The notes beneath the pieces are model-generated. The model did not search any database, was not told where the DNA came from, and worked only from the letters and a program-made list of their open reading frames with translations. 44,705 bases of DNA from Clostridia bacterium (lineage in GTDB: Bacteria; Bacillota; Clostridia; Oscillospirales; CAG-272). The DNA is taken from the NCBI GenBank assembly GCA_017505745.1, contig JAFVOP010000117.1, positions 1-44,705 on the forward strand. Direction: 5' to 3'. Shown piece by piece: positions 15,608-22,600 of the stretch. A program made the position numbers and the translations under genes. Within the stretch, counting starts at the first letter, position 1. Every line of letters begins with the position of its first letter.

Positions 15608-15651
15608 CCTAAAATAATATTTTCATGGGGTTCTGTGTCCTATATTTTAGG
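15608..15651. repeat. Inverted repeat just upstream of the RNA promoter
   Basis: CCTAAAATA (15608-15616) and TATTTTAGG (15643-15651) form a 9-bp inverted repeat with a 26-base centre, ending seven bases before the -35 box at 15659. It could bind a regulator or recombinase. Confidence 0.45.
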
Positions 15652-15658
15652 AAATTTA

Positions 15659-15687
15659 TTGACATTTCACCCTAAATGTGATATACT
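15659..15687 (+). promoter_or_regulatory. Strong promoter of the structured RNA
   Basis: TTGACA (15659-15664) and TATACT (15682-15687), 17-bp spacer, with TGa before the -10. Transcription should begin near 15693, exactly where the closing stem of the RNA starts. Confidence 0.8.
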
Positions 15688-15691
15688 GTAT

Positions 15692-15852
15692 TTGCTACAC
15701 GAATCGCATAACTTTCATAAAGAGTGCGCATTTTTACTTATGGTAAAAATGCATACTCCCTTTTCTGCGTTCTCTTATGAAAGTAGCGAAGATTTGTGTA
15801 GCAACAATTGGAGGTGCGTTTTTCATGCGCTCCAGTTGGGGCGCATTTTTTA
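15692..15852 (+). ncRNA. Compact structured RNA with its own promoter and terminator
   Basis: About 160 bases. A 14-bp closing stem (15692-15705 with 15791-15804, one G-U) encloses an internal loop, a 10-bp stem (15711-15720 with 15775-15784), and a long inner hairpin (GAGT/ACTC plus a 10-bp stem, 15722-15758) with a 5-base loop. A 16-base unpaired stretch (15759-15774) lies on the 3' side only. A rho-independent terminator follows at 15826-15855. The rod shape recalls 6S-type RNA, but conserved 6S features are not evident. It may be a free small RNA, or a regulatory leader for the HNH lipoprotein gene that starts 14 bases after the terminator stem's T-run. No known family could be assigned by eye. 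Confidence 0.65.
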
Positions 15853-15869
15853 TTTTGGAGGCATTATGA
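15825..15869 (+). CDS. Putative 14-residue leader peptide overlapping the HNH gene start
   Basis: ATG at 15825 lies eight bases after a strong GGAGGTG box (15810-15816) and opens the ORF MRSSWGAFFILEAL. Its TGA (15867-15869) overlaps the ATG of the lipoprotein gene (15866), giving the ATGA arrangement of translational coupling. The ORF runs straight through the terminator stem, so a translating ribosome would block that hairpin from forming. This is what an attenuation leader looks like, but the ORF is short and could be chance. Confidence 0.4.
   Translation: MRSSWGAFFILEAL
15826..15855 (+). terminator. Terminator of the structured RNA, before the HNH gene
   Basis: TGCGCTCC (15826-15833) pairs with GGGGCGCA (15838-15845) around AGTT, followed by TTTTTTATTTT. 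An upstream TGGAG (15809-15813) can instead pair with CTCCA (15830-15834), which would break this stem, so a switch between terminator and antiterminator is possible. Confidence 0.8.
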
Positions 15870-17482
15870 AGCAAAAAGTTTTTTGCATATTTGTGATACT
15901 AATGGTTATGGTTGCTTTGACTAGTTGTTCTTTTAGCGGTCAAAAAGATACTCATAAAATTGATATTGATTACGATAAATTTAGTTTTTCAGATGTCGAT
16001 GACGGTTATAGGATGGGGAGCAGTAGCGGTTTGTTCTCCAAAAACATACAAGGGGTTTTGACAATTCCTGAAACTTATGATAACATTCCTATTGTAGAAG
16101 TAACAGGTATGGATAGTTGGTTTAGTAGAGATGTTACAAAAATTGTTGGTTCAAAAAATTTGCTTTCTATTAATTCGTGGTGCTTTGCAGGTCGAGATCA
16201 AAATTCTATGAATAATCTTACAGAGGTAATTTTTCCTGCAAATGGAGAATTAAAGAAAATCGATACAATGGCTTTTTATTGGCAAACTGCCCTTCAAACG
16301 GTTGTTTTACCTAAGAATATTGAATATTTAGGAGATGGTATTTTTGAGCGTTGTTATAATTTGGAAAATCTAATTATTTATAATAAGATGCCGCCCAAAA
16401 TGGATGGCGATATTTTCAATTGGGCACCTACATTGAACGGTAATGAATACTTCCATACAAAACCTAATAAAAATTTCACTGTTTTTGTTCCGAATGACGC
16501 AGTTGAAAACTATAAAAATTCTCAATGGAAAAAATACAATATTCAACCGCTGTCTAACATTCAAGAAGTTATCGATAGTTATCAATTGCTATTTTCTCAA
16601 AATGATACACCCAACTCTTTGGAGTCGCAAACCTACACGAATGAACTAACAAATAATACAATTGGGATTGTACATATCATAACCGCTATTGTAGCTATAT
16701 TAATGATAATTTCTGCTATTGTTATTGCGATAATATATTGGCGAAGAAGGAAGATTGTCTTTGAAAATAGTCAGCGTATAAAAGAGCTTTTGGAATTAAA
16801 TAAAACAATTCAGTTTAGACATATACAATCACATTACTATAATCAACAAGAATGTAATTCTAAAAGACAATTAGATAATCTTTCTATGAATGATTATTTG
16901 ATTTCATTAATTGATTCCAATGAAAGTTTTTATCGCAATATTATTGAATCTATTTCATTCAATCAAAATAAATATAACGATTACATTATCAAAAGCAAAA
17001 GAATCATATCAACGGCAACGGAAGATTTTTGCAAATCGCTTAATTTTACATTAATAAAATTCCAAAAATATGAGGAACGAATTTTCAAAAGAAAATTGCT
17101 TCGCAAACCGCAATTTGATGTTACTATACATTGTAAAGCCACATATATCTCTCCACAAGGAAGAAATCATTATGAGAAAAAACGGGATTATAAGTACTAT
17201 GAACTAAAAAGGTTTTACGAATATACTACTCAACTTAAAGTACAACGTCAAACACAACAATATCAGATAAAAGTAGAACGTGCAAAAATGACGGACTCTT
17301 TAAGATATGATATTTTTAAGCGGGATAATTTTCGTTGTCAAGTATGCGGTTCTAGCGCCCAAGATGGTGTTAAGTTGCACGTGGATCATATAATTCCAGT
17401 CTCAAAAGGCGGGCAAACGATAGAAAGCAATTTAAGAACTTTGTGCGATAGATGTAATATGGGAAAAAGTGATAAAATGTGA
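15866..17482 (+). CDS. Membrane-spanning lipoprotein with BspA-type repeats and a C-terminal HNH nuclease
   Basis: A 538-residue protein of unusual build. The N-terminal signal peptide ends in LTSC with Cys21 as the lipid site. Residues about 60-215 contain BspA/LRR_5-like repeats (for example LTEVIFPANGELKKID and ALQTVVLPKNIEYLGDGIF). A single transmembrane helix spans about 266-291, followed by YWRRRK, which puts the rest inside the cell. Residues 300-470 are helical and charged. The HNH domain has C491-x2-C494, H505-V-D507-H508, N522 and C527-x2-C530. The start at 15866 follows TTGGAGG; a longer in-frame ORF reads through the RNA region and is rejected. An extracytoplasmic sensor joined to a cytoplasmic nuclease is the plain reading; the trigger and target are unknown. 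Confidence 0.82.
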   Translation: MKQKVFCIFVILMVMVALTSCSFSGQKDTHKIDIDYDKFSFSDVDDGYRMGSSSGLFSKNIQGVLTIPETYDNIPIVEVTGMDSWFSRDVTKIVGSKNLLSINSWCFAGRDQNSMNNLTEVIFPANGELKKIDTMAFYWQTALQTVVLPKNIEYLGDGIFERCYNLENLIIYNKMPPKMDGDIFNWAPTLNGNEYFHTKPNKNFTVFVPNDAVENYKNSQWKKYNIQPLSNIQEVIDSYQLLFSQNDTPNSLESQTYTNELTNNTIGIVHIITAIVAILMIISAIVIAIIYWRRRKIVFENSQRIKELLELNKTIQFRHIQSHYYNQQECNSKRQLDNLSMNDYLISLIDSNESFYRNIIESISFNQNKYNDYIIKSKRIISTATEDFCKSLNFTLIKFQKYEERIFKRKLLRKPQFDVTIHCKATYISPQGRNHYEKKRDYKYYELKRFYEYTTQLKVQRQTQQYQIKVERAKMTDSLRYDIFKRDNFRCQVCGSSAQDGVKLHVDHIIPVSKGGQTIESNLRTLCDRCNMGKSDKM

Positions 17483-17513
17483 GAAAAACAAATTTATATG
17501 ATTAGAGGTTTAT

Positions 17514-17636
17514 ATGCGAAGAAACGGATTTTATTCATTCAGTACTTTGGAAAGTTTAATGAAATGTTTTGTAGGTATAATTTTTCTTCCTTTTGTGCTA
17601 ATTGGGCTAATACTGAATTTGTTTAGAAAAAGATAA
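17514..17636 (+). CDS. Small single-helix membrane protein (40 residues)
   Basis: The ORF starts at ATG 17514 behind AGAGG and encodes 40 residues: a short basic N-terminus (MRRNG), a polar stretch, a hydrophobic helix at about 18-37 (CFVGIIFLPFVLIGLILNLF) and a basic end (RKR). It lies 31 bases after the HNH gene in the same direction, with the same AT-rich composition. It may be a toxin-like or accessory membrane peptide of the module. At this length, chance cannot be excluded. Confidence 0.45.
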   Translation: MRRNGFYSFSTLESLMKCFVGIIFLPFVLIGLILNLFRKR

Positions 17637-17660
17637 TAAAGAAAATCGTTGTTTTAATTT

Positions 17661-17733
17661 TTGTCCACCCCTTGTCCACCAACACGCCGCAAGGCACCAT
17701 AAAATCACTTCCAAGCACACAACCTACCAAGCG
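17661..17733 (+). repeat. Right-edge motifs of the island
   Basis: TTGTCCACCC (17661-17670) and TTGTCCACC (17672-17680) form a tandem pair with period 11, and AACCTACCAAGCG lies at 17721-17733. These correspond to TTGTACACCC pairs and AACCTACTAAGCG at 14461-14499, though in the other order. Confidence 0.45.
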
Positions 17734-17770
17734 TAAAATCTGCTTTTCTTGCGGATTTTACGCTTATTTT
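17729..17770. terminator. Terminator closing the island
   Basis: AAGCGTAAAATC (17729-17740) pairs perfectly with GATTTTACGCTT (17754-17765), followed by ATTTTAT. The reverse direction also gives an A/T-rich tail, so it may act both ways. Confidence 0.75.
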
Positions 17771-17782
17771 ATAAGAAAAATA

Positions 17783-17855
17783 CCCACGCGAAGATAGGCG
17801 TCCCCCTCCTCGTCGCTTTGCAACGGGGAGGGGGCATACCAAGTATAGGCGTGGG
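17783..17855. repeat. Nested inverted repeat between the island and the phospholipase gene
   Basis: CCCACGC (17783-17789) pairs with GCGTGGG (17849-17855). Inside, a pyrimidine-rich CCCCCTCC and a GGAGGGGG arm flank CGTCGCTTTGCAACG. The inner part resembles the core of the palindromic element at 37454-37586 in degraded form. Confidence 0.55.
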
Positions 17856-17858
17856 GCG

Positions 17859-18542
17859 TTATTCCTTGGTTTCTAAAAGCTTTTCTACGGCGGCTGCAAT
17901 GCAGTCTGCCGCTTCTGCCACAAAGGCATCCATCTCTGCTTTGGTCAAATAGGGATAAACGCGGTCTAGGTTGTCCTTTTCTTCCCGATAAAAGGACGTG
18001 ATGTATTTTCTGCGATTGTCAAAGGCGTCGGGGGAAAATTCGTCCATATACGTGTTTTCAAAGCCTTTGGCGCTTTCGTAAACGGCAAAGGCGCGGAACT
18101 CGGGATGCTCCCGCAAATACAGAAAGTCCAGGTCATACCAATCTTCTTTCCATTTCCAAATCGCTTGCTGCCGATCCTTCCGATAGGAATCGGAATCTTT
18201 TTCGATCGAGGCGGCCACGATCTTTTCCACCCATAACAGATCGGTCATCAGATGGGTGAAATACCCGATGTAAAAGGAATATTGCTTTTGATCGTATCCG
18301 CGTATTTTTTCATTGGTAAAATACTTTTCGCGGTATTTTTCCGGCAAAACCGCCTTTTCTCCGTTTTCGTCTTTGACCTTAAAATGGGAAACGGTAGTGT
18401 TGGGAGTAAATATGCTCCAATCCTCATTGGGAACGCCGCTGTCGGGCGCAATATTACCAACAATAAATTCGGTTTCTGATAAATTTGCAATTTTTGAAAG
18501 CAGGCTTTCCGCAACGCGTAAGTGCACCATCCAGGATGCCAT
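17859..18542 (-). CDS. Zinc-dependent phospholipase C-like protein
   Basis: A 227-residue cytosolic protein with the metal-ligand pattern of the zinc_dep_PLPC family: H7 in WMVHLRVAE, D34 in GNIAPDSG, H53 in VSHFK, and H97/D101 in YFTHLMTD. Family members may hydrolyse phosphodiesters, but those without a signal peptide, as here, have no established substrate. The start at 18542 has AGGAGG upstream and its own extended -10 promoter. It reads convergently with the tRNA-Arg island, and the two share the terminator region at 17729-17858. Confidence 0.75.
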   Translation of the reverse strand: MASWMVHLRVAESLLSKIANLSETEFIVGNIAPDSGVPNEDWSIFTPNTTVSHFKVKDENGEKAVLPEKYREKYFTNEKIRGYDQKQYSFYIGYFTHLMTDLLWVEKIVAASIEKDSDSYRKDRQQAIWKWKEDWYDLDFLYLREHPEFRAFAVYESAKGFENTYMDEFSPDAFDNRRKYITSFYREEKDNLDRVYPYLTKAEMDAFVAEAADCIAAAVEKLLETKE

Positions 18543-18575
18543 TTTTTGATGTCCTCCTTTTTTACCGGATGCTTT

Positions 18576-18604
18576 ATTTTACCATAAAAACCGCAAAAAA
18601 ACAA
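18576..18604 (-). promoter_or_regulatory. Promoter of the phospholipase-like gene
   Basis: On the minus strand TTGTTT (18599-18604) and TAAAAT (18576-18581), 17-bp spacer, with TGg before the -10. Confidence 0.65.
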
Positions 18605-18670
18605 TAGTTCTGCGTGTTTTTGTTGAAATCTGTGTAGAAAGAAAAATCACGCATTTCCTCCTTTTTTTGC

Positions 18671-18699
18671 TTGACATTTCTTTGGCAATCTGCTATACT
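18671..18699 (+). promoter_or_regulatory. Consensus promoter of the SanA-like gene
   Basis: TTGACA (18671-18676) and TATACT (18694-18699), 17-bp spacer, extended TGc. The promoter position rules out longer versions of the coding region. Confidence 0.85.
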
Positions 18700-18736
18700 G
18701 GTATCAGAGATTACATTGGAAGAAGGGGGTGAACGG

Positions 18737-19549
18737 TTGAGGAAAAAGAAACAAACAAAAACGAAAAAACAGGAGACGGAAAAAAGCGAAAAGAAGCCTT
18801 TGAGAGTCATATTTTCCGAATGGATCCACCGCCTTTCCCAAACAAGACTCATCCTTTGGATCACAAAAATTCCGTGGCAAACGGTAGGAAAGATCTGCCG
18901 AAAGGTCTGGAAAAAAGGCGTGTTGCCGATTACGGCGTTTTGTTTGTGTGTTGGTGTGTTGCTCTCTGTGATGGCGCTGGTGATCAGTGCCGCCGTGTGT
19001 GATAAGACCGAGGAGCGGATCGTTACCGCCGAGCAGCTTTTGGAGATGGAGGGCGAATTTGACTGCATTTTGGTTCTTGGTTGCCGTGTATATTCGGACG
19101 GGCGACTGAGCCACATGCTGGAGGACCGCCTTCTGACCGCGTTTTCACTTTATGATCAGGGTGTTTGCGACCGCCTTTTGATGAGCGGAGATTCTCAAAC
19201 GGTGTATTACGACGAGGTTGGCGCGATGAAACGGGCGGCTGTGGAGCATGGAATTCCCGAGGAAGCGATCCTAACCGATCCCGCCGGGCTTTCCACTTAC
19301 GATAGCATCTCGCACCTGCTTTCGCATTATGAGGGCAAGCGCGTGGTGATCGTGACCCAGGAGTATCACCTCTATCGCGCGCTATACGTGGCTGAAAAGC
19401 TGGGTGTGGAGGCTTGTGGTGTCAGCGCGGACCGTCGGCCTTATGTGAATCAATGGAAATACAGTCTGCGTGAAATTGCCGCGCGTTGCAAGGACGTGGC
19501 TTATGCGTTGGTGCAACCCAAGGCGGCGGAGATTCCGCAGGGAACTTGA
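18737..19549 (+). CDS. SanA/YdcF-like (DUF218) membrane-anchored protein
   Basis: A 270-residue protein with a very basic N-terminus (lysine-rich, about 1-20), a transmembrane helix at about 63-85, and an extracytoplasmic DUF218 domain. Family motifs are LVLGCRVYSDGRLSHML, LMSGD, and STYDSISHL; TQEYHLYRA carries the conserved His. SanA homologues support envelope barrier function and vancomycin exclusion at high temperature in enterobacteria; the chemistry is unsettled. A TTG start at 18737 is chosen because it is the only in-frame start after the promoter and has AAGGGGGTG upstream. fucO follows 40 bases later with no terminator. Confidence 0.8.
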   Translation: MRKKKQTKTKKQETEKSEKKPLRVIFSEWIHRLSQTRLILWITKIPWQTVGKICRKVWKKGVLPITAFCLCVGVLLSVMALVISAAVCDKTEERIVTAEQLLEMEGEFDCILVLGCRVYSDGRLSHMLEDRLLTAFSLYDQGVCDRLLMSGDSQTVYYDEVGAMKRAAVEHGIPEEAILTDPAGLSTYDSISHLLSHYEGKRVVIVTQEYHLYRALYVAEKLGVEACGVSADRRPYVNQWKYSLREIAARCKDVAYALVQPKAAEIPQGT

Positions 19550-19589
19550 AATACATTTTTTTATGATAAAAAAGAAAAGGAGAACAATT

Positions 19590-20735
19590 ATGGCAAGAAT
19601 CATCCTGAATGAAACGTCCTATCACGGCGCCGGCGCGATCAACGAGATCGCAACCGAGGTGAAGGGCAGAGGACTGAAAAAGGCGTTGGTATGCTCCGAC
19701 CCCGATCTGATCAAGTTCGGCGTTACCAAAAAGGTATTGGACGTACTTGACGGCGCAGGACTTCCTTATGAGGTTTATTCCGACATTAAGGCAAATCCCA
19801 CGATCGAAAACGTGCAGAGCGGCGTTGCTGCCTTCAAGGCAAGCGGAGCCGACTATCTGATCGCCGTTGGCGGAGGTTCCTCGATGGACACCTGTAAGGC
19901 CATTGGTATCATCATTGCCAACCCCGAGTTTGCGGATGTACGCAGCCTGGAGGGCGTGGCTCCCACGAAGAATCCTTCGGTTCCGATCCTTGCCGTTCCC
20001 ACCACGGCCGGAACTGCCGCAGAGGTCACCATCAACTACGTGATCACCGACGTGGAAAAGAAGCGTAAGTTTGTATGCGTGGACGTACACGACATTCCCG
20101 TGGTTGCCATCATCGATCCCGATATGATGAGCACGATGCCCAAGGGACTCACCGCCGCAACGGGCATGGATGCTCTGACGCACGCGATCGAGGGCTACAT
20201 CACCAAGGGCGCATGGGAAATGACCGATATGTTCCATCTCAAAGCCATCGAGCTGATTGCAAAGAGCCTGCGCGGCGCGGTTGCAAACACCAAAGAGGGC
20301 AGAGAGGGCATGGCGTTGGGTCAGTACAATGCCGGTATGGGATTCTCCAACGTAGGTCTTGGCATCGTGCACTCGATGGCACACTCGCTGGGTGCTGTAT
20401 ACGATACCCCTCACGGCGTAGCCAACGCGATCCTGCTTCCCACCGTTATGGAATACAACGCTTCCGAAACCGGTGAGAAGTACCGCGACATTGCAAAGGC
20501 AATGGGCGTGGAAGGCACCGAGAAGATGACGCAGGACGAATACCGCAAGGCGGCTGTGGAGGCTGTGAAGCAGCTTTCCAAGGACGTTGGAATTCCGCAG
20601 GATCTCAAACAGATCGTGAAGGAAGAGGATATCCTGTTCCTTTCCGAGTCGGCAATGGCAGATGCTTGCCGTCCCGGCAACCCCAAGGATCCCACCCTGG
20701 AGGATATCGTTGCGCTTTATAAATCGTTGATGTAA
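19590..20735 (+). CDS. fucO: Lactaldehyde reductase / 1,2-propanediol oxidoreductase
   Basis: A 381-residue iron-dependent group III alcohol dehydrogenase. It is close to E. coli FucO through most of its length, with shared blocks such as MARIILNETSYHG, DTCKAIGII, NPEFADVRSLEG, TTAGTAAEVTINYVITD and HGVANAILLP. Metal ligands lie in the DALTHAIEG and HSMAHSLGA/HGVANA segments. The enzyme reduces L-lactaldehyde to propanediol with NADH at the end of fucose or rhamnose breakdown. The start is at 19590 behind AAGGAG. It may be read with the upstream gene, and a clear terminator follows. Fucose use would fit a gut habitat. Confidence 0.88.
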   Translation: MARIILNETSYHGAGAINEIATEVKGRGLKKALVCSDPDLIKFGVTKKVLDVLDGAGLPYEVYSDIKANPTIENVQSGVAAFKASGADYLIAVGGGSSMDTCKAIGIIIANPEFADVRSLEGVAPTKNPSVPILAVPTTAGTAAEVTINYVITDVEKKRKFVCVDVHDIPVVAIIDPDMMSTMPKGLTAATGMDALTHAIEGYITKGAWEMTDMFHLKAIELIAKSLRGAVANTKEGREGMALGQYNAGMGFSNVGLGIVHSMAHSLGAVYDTPHGVANAILLPTVMEYNASETGEKYRDIAKAMGVEGTEKMTQDEYRKAAVEAVKQLSKDVGIPQDLKQIVKEEDILFLSESAMADACRPGNPKDPTLEDIVALYKSLM

Positions 20736-20742
20736 TCAAAAC

Positions 20743-20768
20743 GGGAACCCTTTTTCGGAAGGGTTCCC
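20743..20768. terminator. Bidirectional terminator between fucO and sigG
   Basis: GGGAACCC (20743-20750) pairs with GGGTTCCC (20761-20768) between two converging genes, with A/T-rich tails on both sides. Confidence 0.8.
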
Positions 20769-20778
20769 ATTTTGTATC

Positions 20779-21552
20779 CTATAATTGCTTGCGAATCTTT
20801 TCGAGCGTCGCTTTTTCTAGCCGCGAGACCTGTGCTTGAGAGATGCCGATCTCCTCTGCGATCTCCATTTGGGTTTTGTTGAGAAAAAAGCGGAGATTGA
20901 TGATCTTCCGTTCGCGCTCGTTCAAACGCTCAATGGCTTCCTTCAGCACGATGTTTTCAAGCCATGCCTCGTCGCCGCCCGAGGAGTCGGCCAATTGGTC
21001 CATCAGATACAGGGCGTCGCCGTTGTCGTTGTAGACCGGCTCATACAGGGAGATCGGCTCGGCAATGGCTTCCATCGCGTGCATTACGGCTTCCTTTTTC
21101 TCTCCCAGACGCTCGGCAATTTCGGCAACCGTTGGCTCTTTTTCCTTTTGCGAGATCAGCTCCTCCCGCGCTTGCAGGGCACGGTAGGCAAGATCACGCA
21201 TCGAGCGGCTGATGCGAATGGCGTTATTGTCCCGCAGATAACGGCGGATCTCTCCAATGATCATCGGAACGGCGTAGGTTGAAAATTTCACGTCCATTTC
21301 CACGTTGAAATTGTCCACAGCCTTCACCAGTCCAATGCATCCCACCTGAAAAAGATCGTCCAGATTTTCGCGGCGTCCGGTGAAGCGTTGCACGATTGAG
21401 AGCACCAGACGGAGATTGCCGTTGATTAATTCCTTTCGCGCCTGCTCGTCTCCGGCGCGTGTTTTGAGCAATAGATTGTGTTTTTCCTCATCGGTCAGTA
21501 CCTTCAGTCGCGAGGTGTTGACCCCGCATATTTCGACTTTGTTATAATACAT
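20779..21552 (-). CDS. sigG: Sporulation sigma factor SigG
   Basis: A 257-residue sigma-70 family factor that directs late transcription in the forespore. The N-terminal VEICGVNTSRLKVLT is a hallmark of sigma-G. Region 2 follows (LFQVGCIGLVKAVDNF, KFSTYAVPMIIGEIRRYLRDN), then region 3 and the region 4 helix-turn-helix (KTQMEIAEEIGISQAQVSRLEK). Length equals the family norm. Its presence is the firmest sign of a spore-forming ancestry. It is not next to sigE or the spoIIAA operon here. Confidence 0.95.
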   Translation of the reverse strand: MYYNKVEICGVNTSRLKVLTDEEKHNLLLKTRAGDEQARKELINGNLRLVLSIVQRFTGRRENLDDLFQVGCIGLVKAVDNFNVEMDVKFSTYAVPMIIGEIRRYLRDNNAIRISRSMRDLAYRALQAREELISQKEKEPTVAEIAERLGEKKEAVMHAMEAIAEPISLYEPVYNDNGDALYLMDQLADSSGGDEAWLENIVLKEAIERLNERERKIINLRFFLNKTQMEIAEEIGISQAQVSRLEKATLEKIRKQL

Positions 21553-21656
21553 CCCTGCAAATCCTTACATTTCGTTTCAAGAAAAGTATTCCCTCATGGG
21601 GGATTTTTTTATTCAGGCAGAATCTGGAAGGCGGCGGTTTCTTTTTTCGAAAAGCA

Positions 21657-21684
21657 TTGACTTTTTTACAAAATTTGTTATAAT
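21657..21684 (+). promoter_or_regulatory. Promoter of the sugar isomerase-like gene
   Basis: TTGACT (21657-21662) and TATAAT (21679-21684), 16-bp spacer, 39 bases before the start codon. Confidence 0.7.
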
Positions 21685-21722
21685 AAAGGGCAGTGATCAA
21701 ACATGCGGAAGGAGCAAACACG

Positions 21723-22553
21723 ATGAATATTGGAATCAATCCCACACATTTTTATAAGGCTGCCGTTTGGGAAGAGAATCGCACGCTGACGGAAATTCTG
21801 GAGCTGGTACGTCTGGCGGGATTTCGTCACTTGAATATCAATGCGGCATCCCCGAAGGATGCGGAAACGATTGCCGCTTACGTGGAGCAACACGGCATGC
21901 AGGTAACGCAGAGCCATATGCCGTTTAACCGCTACGATAAAAAGGACGCGGAAGTGTTTATGAACACCGTAATGACCTACGCCAACCATGCAAGAATGAT
22001 GGGCGCTGGTATTTTGGTGGTGCATGCCGACGAATTTGACTATGCAAACCGTCCCTATACCGGGCGCGGGGCGCTGGAATACAACTACCAAACCTTTTAT
22101 AACTTGGTTGACTTTGCCGAGAAAAACGGCATGCGCGTTGCCTTTGAAAACACGTTTCAGGAGGCCGGAATGGTAACACAGCCGCATTTTTGTTCCTTGG
22201 TAGACGATCTGCTGGCACTGGTGGAGCGCTATCATACCGATGCGGTTGGTATTTGCTGGGATACCGGACACGCGAAAATGCAATACAAAAATAAAGATAT
22301 GGCGGCCTTAAAGGAAGTGATCGACCGCGTGATCTGCACGCATATTCACGACAACTATTACGAGAAGGATCTGCATTGCTTCCCGTGCATGGGAACGGTA
22401 CAGTGGAAGGAATTGATGGAGATCCTGCGAAATGCCAACTATCAGGGTGATTTCTCCTTTGAGTTGGTGTACGATCGCCTGCCCAAGGCGCTTGCGCCCG
22501 ATTATTTAAAGCTTCTTTACCGAACGGGCGAATACTTGATCAACGAGCTTTGA
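21723..22553 (+). CDS. Sugar phosphate isomerase/epimerase-like TIM-barrel protein
   Basis: A 276-residue AP-endonuclease-2/xylose isomerase-like protein. Metal-site motifs are visible along the barrel: VVHADEFD, the glutamate in VAFENT, WDTGHAKM and HIHDNY, with a late glutamate in FSFELVY. Such proteins usually rearrange sugars or inositols. The start at 21723 follows AAGGAG. It is a single-gene unit with its own promoter and a perfect terminator. The substrate cannot be set by context, since its neighbours are housekeeping genes. Confidence 0.85.
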   Translation: MNIGINPTHFYKAAVWEENRTLTEILELVRLAGFRHLNINAASPKDAETIAAYVEQHGMQVTQSHMPFNRYDKKDAEVFMNTVMTYANHARMMGAGILVVHADEFDYANRPYTGRGALEYNYQTFYNLVDFAEKNGMRVAFENTFQEAGMVTQPHFCSLVDDLLALVERYHTDAVGICWDTGHAKMQYKNKDMAALKEVIDRVICTHIHDNYYEKDLHCFPCMGTVQWKELMEILRNANYQGDFSFELVYDRLPKALAPDYLKLLYRTGEYLINEL

Positions 22554-22554
22554 T

Positions 22555-22592
22555 ACAAAAACATCCTCGGCTGCAGCCGAGGATGTTTTTGT
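22555..22592. terminator. Perfect bidirectional terminator
   Basis: The 38-base span is a perfect palindrome centred on CTGCAG with A-run and T-run arms, placed between two converging genes. Confidence 0.92.
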
Positions 22593-22600
22593 ATGAAAAA

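Noticed and set aside
15692-15804. Retron msr-msd RNA, because of the long closing inverted repeat
   Set aside because: No reverse transcriptase gene is present in the island.
15809-15855. T-box riboswitch
   Set aside because: No GGTGGnACCGCG element and no specifier-loop arrangement are present.
15635-15865. N-terminal extension of the HNH lipoprotein by 77 residues
   Set aside because: It would read through the promoter, the structured RNA and its terminator, and would bury the signal peptide.
15692-17482. OMEGA/HEARO (IsrB-type) system, because an RNA precedes an HNH protein
   Set aside because: The protein has no RuvC or bridge-helix region, is a membrane lipoprotein, and its HNH is of the small McrA-like kind.
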